Positions 19,268 through 27,647 of a DNA stretch of 64,000 bases are shown in pieces. The notes under the pieces were generated by a model. The model was not told where the DNA came from. It saw only the letters and a program-made list of their open reading frames with translations, and did no database searches. Position 1 is the stretch's first letter. Every line of letters starts with the position of its first letter. The stretch is taken from NCBI RefSeq assembly GCF_000092785.1, contig NC_014225.1:1997340-2061339 (forward strand). The letters run 5' to 3'. The stretch comes from Waddlia chondrophila WSU 86-1044 (GTDB taxonomy: Bacteria; Chlamydiota; Chlamydiia; Chlamydiales; Waddliaceae). The translations under genes and the position numbers were made by a program.

Positions 19268-20107
19268 ATGGAAATGTATGCAACCACCGTTTACGTAATT
19301 GCCGATGAAGTGCTTCGAATTCTAAATTTAAAAGATGACAGTCAATCAAGAATGTCCAATGCAGAAATCATCACCTTTGCCATATGTACGGCAAAGTTCT
19401 TTTCAGGAAACTTCAGAATGGGAAGATATATGTTCAAGAAACTTGGATTATTTCCAAATATATTGAGCAATAGCAGGTTAGATCGCAGAATTCACAAAAT
19501 ACCCAGTAATTGCTGGGATGCTATTTTCAGGTTTTTGTCCTTCCTTGCAATCAAGTCATCCGATACCTGTTACTTTGCAGTCGATAGCTTTCCGGTCACT
19601 TACTGTCAAAAAAACCGCATTGATAAAAGAAAGCGGTTTTTAGATCGGAAATATATTGGCTTTGCAGCCTCAAAGAAACGATATTTCTGCGGCATCAAAG
19701 TTCATATGGTTGTTACGAATCAGGGACGTCCGGTTGAAATGCATTTTAAACCAGGTGCAGAAAGTGATCTCAATGCCCTATGGCAGATGGAGCTGGATAT
19801 TCCAGAACATTCGATTCTTTATGCTGATGGGGCATATAACTGTTTCGACTTGGAAGACATACCCTTTGAACAAAACATCATATTATTAGCAAAACGTGGA
19901 AATAAAGCAAAAAATAGGGTGCGCTCAATTAGCGAAGAACGTTCGATCAGCAGCAAAAGACAAATCGTTGAGACTGCATTTAACTCAATTACGACACTCT
20001 TTCCAAGAAATATCAAGGCGAGTACAGAGAGGGGATTTTTAACAAAAATCATTTGCTTTGTTATAGCCTATAGCACCTCGTTCCTCTGTCCGATGAAGCT
20101 CATTTAG
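19268..20107 (+). CDS. IS982-family transposase
   Basis: A 279-residue DDE transposase. Family features are the N-terminal (SNAEIITFAI) helical segment, CYFAVDSFPV with the first catalytic Asp, the central YIGFAASKKRYFCGIKVH block, ILYADGAYN with the second Asp and a C-terminal QIVETAFNSI segment with the Glu. The frame is intact, and AAGGAG 7 bases before the ATG supports expression, so this copy may be active. Its stop codon lies in the left arm of the right palindrome. Confidence 0.9.
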   Translation: MEMYATTVYVIADEVLRILNLKDDSQSRMSNAEIITFAICTAKFFSGNFRMGRYMFKKLGLFPNILSNSRLDRRIHKIPSNCWDAIFRFLSFLAIKSSDTCYFAVDSFPVTYCQKNRIDKRKRFLDRKYIGFAASKKRYFCGIKVHMVVTNQGRPVEMHFKPGAESDLNALWQMELDIPEHSILYADGAYNCFDLEDIPFEQNIILLAKRGNKAKNRVRSISEERSISSKRQIVETAFNSITTLFPRNIKASTERGFLTKIICFVIAYSTSFLCPMKLI

Positions 20108-20214
20108 AACGGATTGAAACGCACCATCTACAGCTCTAACCATCTCGGTAAGGGATTACCCTTACTCTTCGATGCTTAAAACTGTATCTGGCACCTTTCA
20201 ATCCGTTCTAAATG
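20101..20214. repeat. Right 114-bp palindrome with hairpin core
   Basis: Arms 20101-20119 and 20196-20214 are perfect 19-bp inverse complements, different in sequence from the left palindrome's arms. The centre carries the shared GTAAGGG/CCCTTAC hairpin. Confidence 0.85.
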
Positions 20215-20216
20215 AG

Positions 20217-20470
20217 GTTTCGGTAGCAATCTGCGTCTGGGAGTTGCGCAGATATCAAAGCTTTGATGAGCATGGATTTAGATCTATAAAGGCGCAATTC
20301 TTTTGGGTGATAGGGCCTGCACGAATGATCATTTTGAAGAACAGCTTTTTTTAGAAAAACACATCTCATTGATTCCAAAACGGAGAAAAGATCTAAAGCG
20401 TCAACATACAGCGGAAACGAAACAAAATAGAAACAGTTTTCAGTAGTATCGTGAGCAGGATGCCAAGGAA
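20217..20470 (+). pseudogene. IS982-family transposase relic, right part
   Basis: Translating across frame shifts gives GDRACTNDHFEEQLFLEK, then HISLIPKRRKDLKR, which matches the second-Asp region and the basic segment that follows it in IS982-family transposases. It continues the relic that ends at 19108; several stops show it is dead. Confidence 0.65.
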
Positions 20471-20731
20471 TATTGGAGCAAGGACTGAAGTCGGATTTTA
20501 TTTGAAAATTATTTTTTTTATTCTTGCGTATATGATTAATCTATCGTTTCCGTTGAGAGGAACGCACACCCCGTGATGATGCCGCACACCAATTGTTTCC
20601 CATTGACGCGCCGCCGGTGTGGAAGATAGGAAAAATCTTAGATTATTCATTCATTTTCATTTTTTAATAATAAGAATTTGAAAGCAAAAATATTTTTTGT
20701 TTATGCTCTGGTGTAAAAAAGGACAATGTCT
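20471..20731. other. Gene-free leader before the glucan operon
   Basis: About 260 bases between the IS relic and glgP. No open frame, RNA gene or known riboswitch is recognisable. A short CACACC (about 20585) and GGTGTG (about 20618) could pair. The last 80 bases are AT-rich and contain the proposed promoter. Confidence 0.5.
20678..20707 (+). promoter_or_regulatory. Putative promoter of the glgP-glgE-treS-glgB operon
   Basis: TTGAAA (20678-20683) and TATGCT (20702-20707) are spaced by 18 bases; the ribosome-binding site follows at about 20718. It is weak and chosen by eye. Confidence 0.3.
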
Positions 20732-22456
20732 ATGAACCAGCCGAGCAAAGCTAGAAAAATCGCCTATTTTTCCATGGAGATTGCCTTGGAATCCTCCCTT
20801 CCTACCTATAGCGGAGGGCTCGGCGTTTTAGCGGGAGACACCATTAAATCAGCGGCAAATTTAGAAGTCCCCATGGTTGCGATCTGCCTTCTCTATCGAA
20901 AAGGCTACTTTTTCCAACGGATCGATTCCGAGGGAAGGCAAACGGAAGAGCCTGTCGAGTGGGAAATTGAAAATTTTCTCCACAAACGTCCCGAAACCCT
21001 GACTGTGACGATTGAAGGAGAGGAGGTAACGATCAACCTTTGGGAATATAAGGCAATTGGCCTCAAGGGCTTTCAAATTCCCGTTTACTTTCTTGACAGC
21101 GACCACCCCTCTAATTCGGAATGGCACCGCTCTCTGACAGATGTCTTATACGGAGGAGACGAAAAATACCGCCTCTGCCAGGAAGTGATTTTGGGCATTG
21201 GAGGAGTGCGTGCGCTAAGAGCTCTTGGATACGACAACATCGAACGCTTCCACATGAACGAAGGGCACGCCAGCCTGCTTACCATCGAACTTCTTAGAGA
21301 AGAGTGCAAAGGGAAAAGCATCAACGATGCCTCCGAAGAGGAGATTTCCCAGGTAAGACAGCAATGCGTATTTACGACACATACCCCTGTCCCTGCCGGC
21401 CACGATCAGTTTTCCTGGGAGCTTGCCCAGTCAGTATTAGGAGAAATGACCCCAACGGCATTAAAAGATCTTGCTTGTTGCGAAGACAAACTGAATATGA
21501 CCTATCTTGCGCTGAATTTAAGCCATTACATCAACGGAGTCGCAAAAAAACATGGCGAGATTTCAAACCTTATGTTCGCCGGCCATAAAATCGAAGCGAT
21601 CACGAACGGCGTCTACGCTCCTTTTTGGGCAAGCGCTCCATTCCAGAAGCTTTTTGATCAGTATATCGTCAATTGGCGCGAAGACAACTTCTCCTTTCGC
21701 TCAGCTCTTCAACTCCCCATGGAAAACATTTGGGAAACCCACATCCAAGCAAAGAAGCTCCTTTTAGATTACATCAATCAAAAAGAAAACTACAGCATGG
21801 ATCTGCAAACGTTTACCATCGGGTTTGCCAGACGCTCTGCGACTTATAAAAGAGCAGACCTGATCTTTCGCGATCTGGAAAGGCTTAAGAAAATCGTCAA
21901 AGAAAAGGGGCCGATCCAAATCATTTTCTCTGGTAAAGCTCATCCAAAAGACGCTCAAGGCAAGATTCTGATTCAAAAAGTTTATGAAGCAAAAAAACAG
22001 CTTGAGAATGAACTTAAGATCATCTACCTTCCAAACTACAACGTCCAGATCGCTAAATTGTTGGTCGCTGGAGTTGATCTTTGGCTGAACAATCCACGCG
22101 CCCCGATGGAAGCTTCGGGAACAAGTGGAATGAAAGCGGCTCTAAACGGCGTTCCCTCATTGAGCGTTTTGGATGGTTGGTGGATCGAAGGATGCTTGGA
22201 AGAAGTCACCGGATGGGCAATCGGAGATGAGCAAGAGGAAGCAAAATTTAATTTTTCACAAGAAGAGAAAGAGAAAATTGATCAATCAGATGCAAAATCG
22301 CTTTACGACAAATTGGAGAACCGGATACTCCCGCTTTTTTATCAGCAACCCAATCAGTACCGCAGCATCATGCGGAACTGCATCGCTCTAAACGGAGCAT
22401 TTTTCACAACTCAACGAATGGTCCAGCAATACGTTGTCAACGCCTACTTCAGATAA
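20732..22456 (+). CDS. glgP: Alpha-glucan phosphorylase (GT35, short form)
   Basis: Releases glucose-1-phosphate from the ends of alpha-1,4-glucan chains. The N terminus has [20 protein letters not shown] with the GGLGVLAGD loop, and the C terminus has [19 protein letters not shown], in which the Lys carries pyridoxal phosphate, then DGWWIEG. The 574-residue length fits the short TIGR02094-type phosphorylases rather than the ~800-residue E. coli GlgP. AAGGA precedes ATG codons at 20726 and 20732; the second has the better spacing (8 bases). It is the first gene of the operon; the glgE start follows 4 bases after its stop. Confidence 0.92.
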   Translation: MNQPSKARKIAYFSMEIALESSLPTYSGGLGVLAGDTIKSAANLEVPMVAICLLYRKGYFFQRIDSEGRQTEEPVEWEIENFLHKRPETLTVTIEGEEVTINLWEYKAIGLKGFQIPVYFLDSDHPSNSEWHRSLTDVLYGGDEKYRLCQEVILGIGGVRALRALGYDNIERFHMNEGHASLLTIELLREECKGKSINDASEEEISQVRQQCVFTTHTPVPAGHDQFSWELAQSVLGEMTPTALKDLACCEDKLNMTYLALNLSHYINGVAKKHGEISNLMFAGHKIEAITNGVYAPFWASAPFQKLFDQYIVNWREDNFSFRSALQLPMENIWETHIQAKKLLLDYINQKENYSMDLQTFTIGFARRSATYKRADLIFRDLERLKKIVKEKGPIQIIFSGKAHPKDAQGKILIQKVYEAKKQLENELKIIYLPNYNVQIAKLLVAGVDLWLNNPRAPMEASGTSGMKAALNGVPSLSVLDGWWIEGCLEEVTGWAIGDEQEEAKFNFSQEEKEKIDQSDAKSLYDKLENRILPLFYQQPNQYRSIMRNCIALNGAFFTTQRMVQQYVVNAYFR

Positions 22457-22460
22457 AACC

Positions 22461-24410
22461 ATGGGACAAAATCGAGTCGTCATTGAACACGTCAGCCCTC
22501 AGATTAACTGCGGACAATTTCCTATCAAACGAACCTTAGGAGAGTCTATCCGGATCTCTGCGGATATTTTCTCCGATGGACACGATAAACTTTACGCAAA
22601 CGTCCTTTGGAAGCATAAAAATCACCGTTCCTGGAAAAAGGAAAAAATGCACTTTTCCGGCAACGACAGCTGGACAGCGGAATTCACACCGGAAAAAACT
22701 GGCATTTACCTCTATACAGTCATCGCAGGGATCGACCATCTTTCCACCTGGTATTCGGACCTGCTAAAAAAAATTGAAGCTTCTCAACCGATTATGAATG
22801 ATCTAAAAACAGGCGCCAGGCTGTTGAAACGCCTATCCCGCATCAAAAAAATCGAAGAGATCCTCCAACTGATCGAAACAGAAAAAGGGATTGAGCTTCT
22901 TAAAAAGCCTCAAACCGGAAAGTTTCTCTCCACACTGTTCCACAACTACCCAGAGGAACAATTTTTGACGAGATATCACAAAGAATTGGAGATGGAAGTC
23001 TCAAGAATAAAAGCTCGGTTCAGCACATGGTACGAACTGTTTCCAAGATCAACTTCAAAAAGAAAAGGTTCGCATGGAACATTTAAGGACTGCCAAAAGC
23101 TCCTTCCTGAAATCGCTTCAATGGGGTTCGACGTTCTGTACTTTCCTCCGATCCATCCGATAGGGATCGAACACCGCAAAGGAAAAAACAATCAGATCAA
23201 ATCGCATAAAAACGATCCAGGGTCTCCCTGGGCGATCGGTTCCAAAGAAGGGGGGCACGACGCTGTCCATCCGCAGCTGGGAACACTTGAAGATTACCGG
23301 GAATTGCATAAAGAAGCTAAAAAATTCGGCATCGAGCTTGCCCTTGATCTGGCCTTTCAATGCTCTCCTGACCACCCTTACATTAAAGAGCATCCCGAAT
23401 GGTTTCTTTGGCAGCCCGACGGGACTGTCCGATATGCGGAAAATCCTCCTAAAAAATATCAGGATATCGTCCCCTTTGATTTTGAATGTGCTGACTGGAA
23501 AAGCCTTTGGGACGAACTGAAGCGCATCGTCTTGTTTTGGTGCAAATCAGGAGTGCGCATTTTCCGCGTGGACAATCCTCACACGAAGCCTTTCGCGTTT
23601 TGGCAGTGGCTGATCGCCGAAGTGAAAACCGACTACCCCGACACACTTTTTCTATCCGAAGCTTTTACCAGACCCAAAGTGATGCAGCATTTAGCTAAAA
23701 TCGGCTTTGATCAGTCCTACACTTATTTCACTTGGAGAAATACTAAAAAAGAGCTGGAAGACTATTTCCAGGAGCTGGCTTCTTCGGAATATTTAAGGCC
23801 GAATTTTTGGCCGAACACCCCTGATATTCTTCCGCAATTCCTACAGCAAAAAAAGCGTCAAGCCTATGTCGCACGCCTCGTTCTAGCAGCTACAGCAAGC
23901 TCTAACTACGGAATCTATGGGCCCTGTTTCGAGTATATGGAACATTCTTCCCTGGAAGAGAACTCCGAAGAGTATCTGAATTCGGAAAAATATGAAATCA
24001 GACATTGGGAAGCTCCTAAAGAGACTCTTAAAGAGCTAATCGCCCTTGTCAACGCCATCCGAAAAGGAAATGCAGCTCTTCAATTTACGCGAAACCTGAC
24101 AATCATCCCCAATGACAATCCCCAGATTATTTCATATGCTAAGCAATCTCCGATCAATGACAACCTATTGATGATCGTCGTTTGCTTAGATCCGCAGCAC
24201 ACGCAATCGGGCTGGCTCTCCATCCCTTCAGAGCAGCTTGGCCTCCCTACTGACCAGCCTTACTTAGTGCAGGATCTTTTATCAGGGGATAAGTACATGT
24301 GGCAAGGAAATTCCGCTTTTATAGAACTTAATCCTTTCGTGATTCCCGCACACATTTTCAAAGTGTGCAAAAAAATGATCAAAGAACAACAATTCGACTA
24401 TTTCATGTGA
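22461..24410 (+). CDS. glgE: Alpha-1,4-glucan:maltose-1-phosphate maltosyltransferase GlgE
   Basis: GH13_3 enzyme that lengthens alpha-1,4-glucan using maltose-1-phosphate. The N-terminal DUF3416-like beta domain (about residues 1-185) and the RFSTWYELFPRS segment are typical. Catalytic regions are visible: YFPPIHPIG, LALDLAFQCSPDHPY, FRVDNPHTKPFAFW (nucleophile Asp near residue 370), FLSEAFTRPKVM (acid/base Glu) and GFDQSYTYFTWRN. The ATG at 22461 lies 4 bases past the glgP stop; an earlier in-frame start would lie inside glgP and precede the domain. The 649-residue length is standard. Neighbouring TreS-maltokinase supplies its donor. Confidence 0.95.
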   Translation: MGQNRVVIEHVSPQINCGQFPIKRTLGESIRISADIFSDGHDKLYANVLWKHKNHRSWKKEKMHFSGNDSWTAEFTPEKTGIYLYTVIAGIDHLSTWYSDLLKKIEASQPIMNDLKTGARLLKRLSRIKKIEEILQLIETEKGIELLKKPQTGKFLSTLFHNYPEEQFLTRYHKELEMEVSRIKARFSTWYELFPRSTSKRKGSHGTFKDCQKLLPEIASMGFDVLYFPPIHPIGIEHRKGKNNQIKSHKNDPGSPWAIGSKEGGHDAVHPQLGTLEDYRELHKEAKKFGIELALDLAFQCSPDHPYIKEHPEWFLWQPDGTVRYAENPPKKYQDIVPFDFECADWKSLWDELKRIVLFWCKSGVRIFRVDNPHTKPFAFWQWLIAEVKTDYPDTLFLSEAFTRPKVMQHLAKIGFDQSYTYFTWRNTKKELEDYFQELASSEYLRPNFWPNTPDILPQFLQQKKRQAYVARLVLAATASSNYGIYGPCFEYMEHSSLEENSEEYLNSEKYEIRHWEAPKETLKELIALVNAIRKGNAALQFTRNLTIIPNDNPQIISYAKQSPINDNLLMIVVCLDPQHTQSGWLSIPSEQLGLPTDQPYLVQDLLSGDKYMWQGNSAFIELNPFVIPAHIFKVCKKMIKEQQFDYFM

Positions 24411-24413
24411 GAA

Positions 24414-27400
24414 ATGATGACAAACTGGTATAAAGACGCAATTGTCTATCAATTGCATGTCAAATGCTTTCGCGATAGCAACAAAGACGGCATCGGCGAT
24501 TTCAAAGGACTGACAAAAAAACTCGATTACCTGCAGAACTTAGGATGTACGGCAATCTGGCTCCTTCCCTTCTATCCGTCTCCTCTAAGAGACGATGGCT
24601 ATGACATTGCCGACTATCTTAATGTCCATCCCAATTACGGCAGCTTAAAAGATTTCCGCACCTTTTTAAATGAAGCGCACAAAAGGGGCCTTAAAATCAT
24701 CACAGAGCTTGTGATCAACCACACCTCCGACCAACACCAATGGTTTCAACAATCCCGCAAAGGAAAACCCGGCTCTCAGTGGAGAGACTATTACGTTTGG
24801 AGCGACACACCGGACAAATACTCTGAAGCCAGGATTATCTTCAAAGATTTCGAAACTTCCAACTGGACTTGGGATCCTGTAGCAGAGGCGTACTACATGC
24901 ACAGGTTTTATTCCCATCAGCCTGATTTGAATTATGAAAACCCTGCCGTGCACCAAGAGATTTTCAATATTCTGAATTTCTGGATGAACATGGGCGTCGA
25001 CGGCATGCGGCTGGATGCGATCCCCTATCTTTATAAAAAAGAGGGCACCGATTGTGAAAATCTTCCGGAAACTCATCAATTTTTGAAAAAGCTGCGCCGC
25101 TTTGTCGATCAAAACTATCCGGACCGCATGCTGATTGCCGAAGCCAATCAATGGCCGGAGCAATCAGCCGCCTATTTTGGCAATGACGACGAGTGCCATA
25201 TGGCGTTCAATTTTCCGGTGATGCCCCGTCTCTACATGGCTTTGCAAATGGAAGATCGCTTCCCCATTATCGATATCATGGAACAGACCCCCAAGCCTCC
25301 TCCTTCCTGCCAGTGGGGAATTTTCTTGCGCAATCACGACGAATTAACGCTGGAAATGGTCACAGAAGAAGAGAGGGACTACATGTACCGTTCCTACGCG
25401 ATCGACCCTCAAGCGCGGATCAATCTTGGTATCAGGAGAAGACTTGCCCCCTTGATGAATAACGCAACGCAAAAAATCCACCTGATGAACGTCTTGCTCT
25501 TTTCTCTTCCGGGTTCCCCAATCATCTACTATGGCGATGAGATTGGAATGGGCGACAATTACTATTTGGGCGACAGAGATGGAGTCAGAACACCGATGCA
25601 ATGGAATACGGATAGAAACGGAGGATTTTCCGACGGCAACCCGCAAAAGCTTTATCTCCCTTTGGTGATCGATCCGGAATATCACCACGCTTTCGTCAAC
25701 GTAGAAAATCAGGAGAAAAGCCCCTCTTCACTGCTATGGTGGATGAGAAAAATGATCAGCGTACGCAAAAGATACAAAGCTTTCAGCCGAGGAGATATCC
25801 ACGTTCTGTCCCCTTCTAATTCGAAAGTGCTGGCATTCATTCGGGAATACGAGAAGGAAAGCATCCTCGTCTTGATCAATCTCTCCAAATATCCGGTCTA
25901 CGTCAATCTTAATCTGAGCCAATACTCTGGAGGGAAGCTGAAAGATATTTTCGGCAACCAGGAATTTTGCTCCATTAAAGAGGGTTCCGTCGGTTTGACA
26001 GTTGGAGGCTACGGCTATTATTGGCTAGCCATTTTTCCCAGCGATTTGGAGTTGCCGCACGGGGATCACCTTGAAGAGCTTCAACTTAAGAAATCATGGC
26101 AAGACATTCTTCTGCCTGAATACGAACACACATTTTGCAATCGCATACTCATGAACTATCTTCCGTTGTGCAGATGGTTTCAAAGAAAGGCGGATAAGAT
26201 TATCGACATCTCCATTTCCGATAAAACCGCGTTCGATTCTGCCATTTTTCTCCATCTTAAAGTGGACTATGCCAGCCATGAGACAGAATACTACCAGTTG
26301 CCGATTAGCTTCAAACCTGGAATCGGGCACGAAGATTATCAGCACGGGGTGATCGCAAAAGTCCGCTTCGAAAATACAGAGGGGCTTTTAATCGATGGAA
26401 TCTTCGATGAAGAATTCCGCTCTCACCTTTTAAATCATTTAATTCTGGAAAAAAAACAATTGAAAAGCCGAAAAGGCTCAATAACAATACAAACAACTGC
26501 AGCTTTGAACAAGCTTGGAAAAGCAGAAGGAAGCCAATTTTCAAGAGTTTACTCCGCTGAACAGACAAACAATTCCATTTCTTACGGAGATGCAATCATT
26601 GCGAAGTTCTTCCGCAAGGTTGAAAACGGGCTTAACCCCGACTATGAAATTGCCAGGCATTTAACACAGAGCGCGAAATTCAAACAAACGCCGCGCCTGC
26701 TCGGCTCGATTCAATACACCATTAAAGGAAAAGCGCCATCCATACTCGCCATGATCCAGGAATTTGTCCCAAATGGCGGCGATATGTGGCAACATTCATT
26801 AGATACAATCAGATTATTTTTTGAAAATGCCTTAATCCGAGAACCTGGAACGAATTTCGATGCGCTCGAAGAATCTATCGGAACCCATTTTTTACAAACA
26901 ATCAAGCTCTTAGGAATTCGAACGGCCGAACTCCATCTCGCCTTATCAAACGATTATGGAAAAGAGGAGTTCAAACCGGAGCGCTTCACGTGGATGTATC
27001 AAAAATCGCTTTTTCAATCCATTAGAAGCCAAATCAAGAAAGCCCTCTACCTGCTTGGTCAACGTTATCAAGAGTTCGATGAAGCAGATCAACGGCTTGC
27101 AATCAATCTTCTCGATAAACAATCAGAATTTGAAAAACGAATTGCCGACTTGCAAACCCGAAAAATCGAAGCGAAAAAAATAAGGATCCATGGCGATTAC
27201 CATTTGGGTCAAGTTCTCTATACCGGCAACGATCTTGCCATCATCGATTTCGAGGGAGAGCCTGTGATGCCGCTTAGCGAAAGAAAGCTGAAAAAATCTC
27301 CGCTTCAGGATATTGCAGGAATGGTGCGTTCGTTTCATTACGCATCTATCTGGGGCTTTCAATTATTTGAACAGTACAGAGGAGACTCTTCCTCCGCTGT

Positions 27401-27647
27401 TTTGCCTTACAGATCGCGATGGTACACAACTCTAAAAGATCTCTTCATTTCAAGCTATTCTACAAGGCTGTCCGATGCAGAACCTGGAATGATCCCTACA
27501 AATCCGGAAGACTTCCAAACGCTGCTGTTTGCCCACCTCATTCAAAAGGCTGCCTACGAACTTTCCTACGAGATGCAAAGCCGTACAGGCAAAGTGATGA
27601 TTCCCATGATGGGATTAACAGAATTATTGGAGGAAAAAAGCGGATGA
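24414..27647 (+). CDS. treS: Trehalose synthase-maltokinase fusion (TreS-Mak/Pep2)
   Basis: A 1077-residue two-enzyme fusion. Residues 1 to ~550 are a GH13 trehalose synthase, interconverting trehalose and maltose: WYKDAIVYQLHVKCFRDSN, DGYDIADY, ELVINHTSDQH, GMRLDAIPYLYK (nucleophile Asp), LIAEANQWPEQ (Glu) and RNHDELTLEM. From ~580 onward lies the maltokinase, which phosphorylates maltose at C1 with ATP; its kinase-like catalytic motif IHGDYHLGQVLY and IIDFEGEP sit near residues 920-945. Fused forms are known in actinobacteria and environmental chlamydiae. The start follows glgE by 3 bases; tandem ATGs at 24414 and 24417 are equivalent. The stop overlaps glgB by 4 bases. Confidence 0.95.
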   Translation: MMTNWYKDAIVYQLHVKCFRDSNKDGIGDFKGLTKKLDYLQNLGCTAIWLLPFYPSPLRDDGYDIADYLNVHPNYGSLKDFRTFLNEAHKRGLKIITELVINHTSDQHQWFQQSRKGKPGSQWRDYYVWSDTPDKYSEARIIFKDFETSNWTWDPVAEAYYMHRFYSHQPDLNYENPAVHQEIFNILNFWMNMGVDGMRLDAIPYLYKKEGTDCENLPETHQFLKKLRRFVDQNYPDRMLIAEANQWPEQSAAYFGNDDECHMAFNFPVMPRLYMALQMEDRFPIIDIMEQTPKPPPSCQWGIFLRNHDELTLEMVTEEERDYMYRSYAIDPQARINLGIRRRLAPLMNNATQKIHLMNVLLFSLPGSPIIYYGDEIGMGDNYYLGDRDGVRTPMQWNTDRNGGFSDGNPQKLYLPLVIDPEYHHAFVNVENQEKSPSSLLWWMRKMISVRKRYKAFSRGDIHVLSPSNSKVLAFIREYEKESILVLINLSKYPVYVNLNLSQYSGGKLKDIFGNQEFCSIKEGSVGLTVGGYGYYWLAIFPSDLELPHGDHLEELQLKKSWQDILLPEYEHTFCNRILMNYLPLCRWFQRKADKIIDISISDKTAFDSAIFLHLKVDYASHETEYYQLPISFKPGIGHEDYQHGVIAKVRFENTEGLLIDGIFDEEFRSHLLNHLILEKKQLKSRKGSITIQTTAALNKLGKAEGSQFSRVYSAEQTNNSISYGDAIIAKFFRKVENGLNPDYEIARHLTQSAKFKQTPRLLGSIQYTIKGKAPSILAMIQEFVPNGGDMWQHSLDTIRLFFENALIREPGTNFDALEESIGTHFLQTIKLLGIRTAELHLALSNDYGKEEFKPERFTWMYQKSLFQSIRSQIKKALYLLGQRYQEFDEADQRLAINLLDKQSEFEKRIADLQTRKIEAKKIRIHGDYHLGQVLYTGNDLAIIDFEGEPVMPLSERKLKKSPLQDIAGMVRSFHYASIWGFQLFEQYRGDSSSAVLPYRSRWYTTLKDLFISSYSTRLSDAEPGMIPTNPEDFQTLLFAHLIQKAAYELSYEMQSRTGKVMIPMMGLTELLEEKSG

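Larger units (their letters stand above)
19109..20214 (+). mobile_element. IS982-family insertion sequence, apparently complete, nested in an older relic
   Basis: One transposase gene (19268-20107) lies between two imperfect palindromes. A 26-base sequence (19156-19181) recurs as its exact inverse complement at 20145-20170, giving terminal inverted repeats about 1.0 kb apart, the normal size of IS982 elements. Each repeat sits at the centre of a longer palindrome (19109-19228 and 20101-20214) with 19-bp perfect arms that differ between the two ends. Outside these, 19090-19108 and 20218-20236 form another inverted repeat with one mismatch. The precise element boundary is therefore uncertain. 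No target duplication is evident. Confidence 0.75.

Noticed and set aside
20471-20731. Riboswitch or regulatory RNA ahead of the glucan operon
   Set aside because: No known aptamer core or convincing multi-stem fold can be recognised; only short pairings are present.
24666-25163. Minus-strand open frame of 165 codons inside treS
   Set aside because: It is the antisense shadow of a highly conserved enzyme gene with no independent start signal or domain.
27419-27643. Upstream extension of the glgB frame
   Set aside because: It lies inside treS in another frame and encodes no family residues; the ATG at 27644 overlapping the treS stop begins the conserved N terminus.
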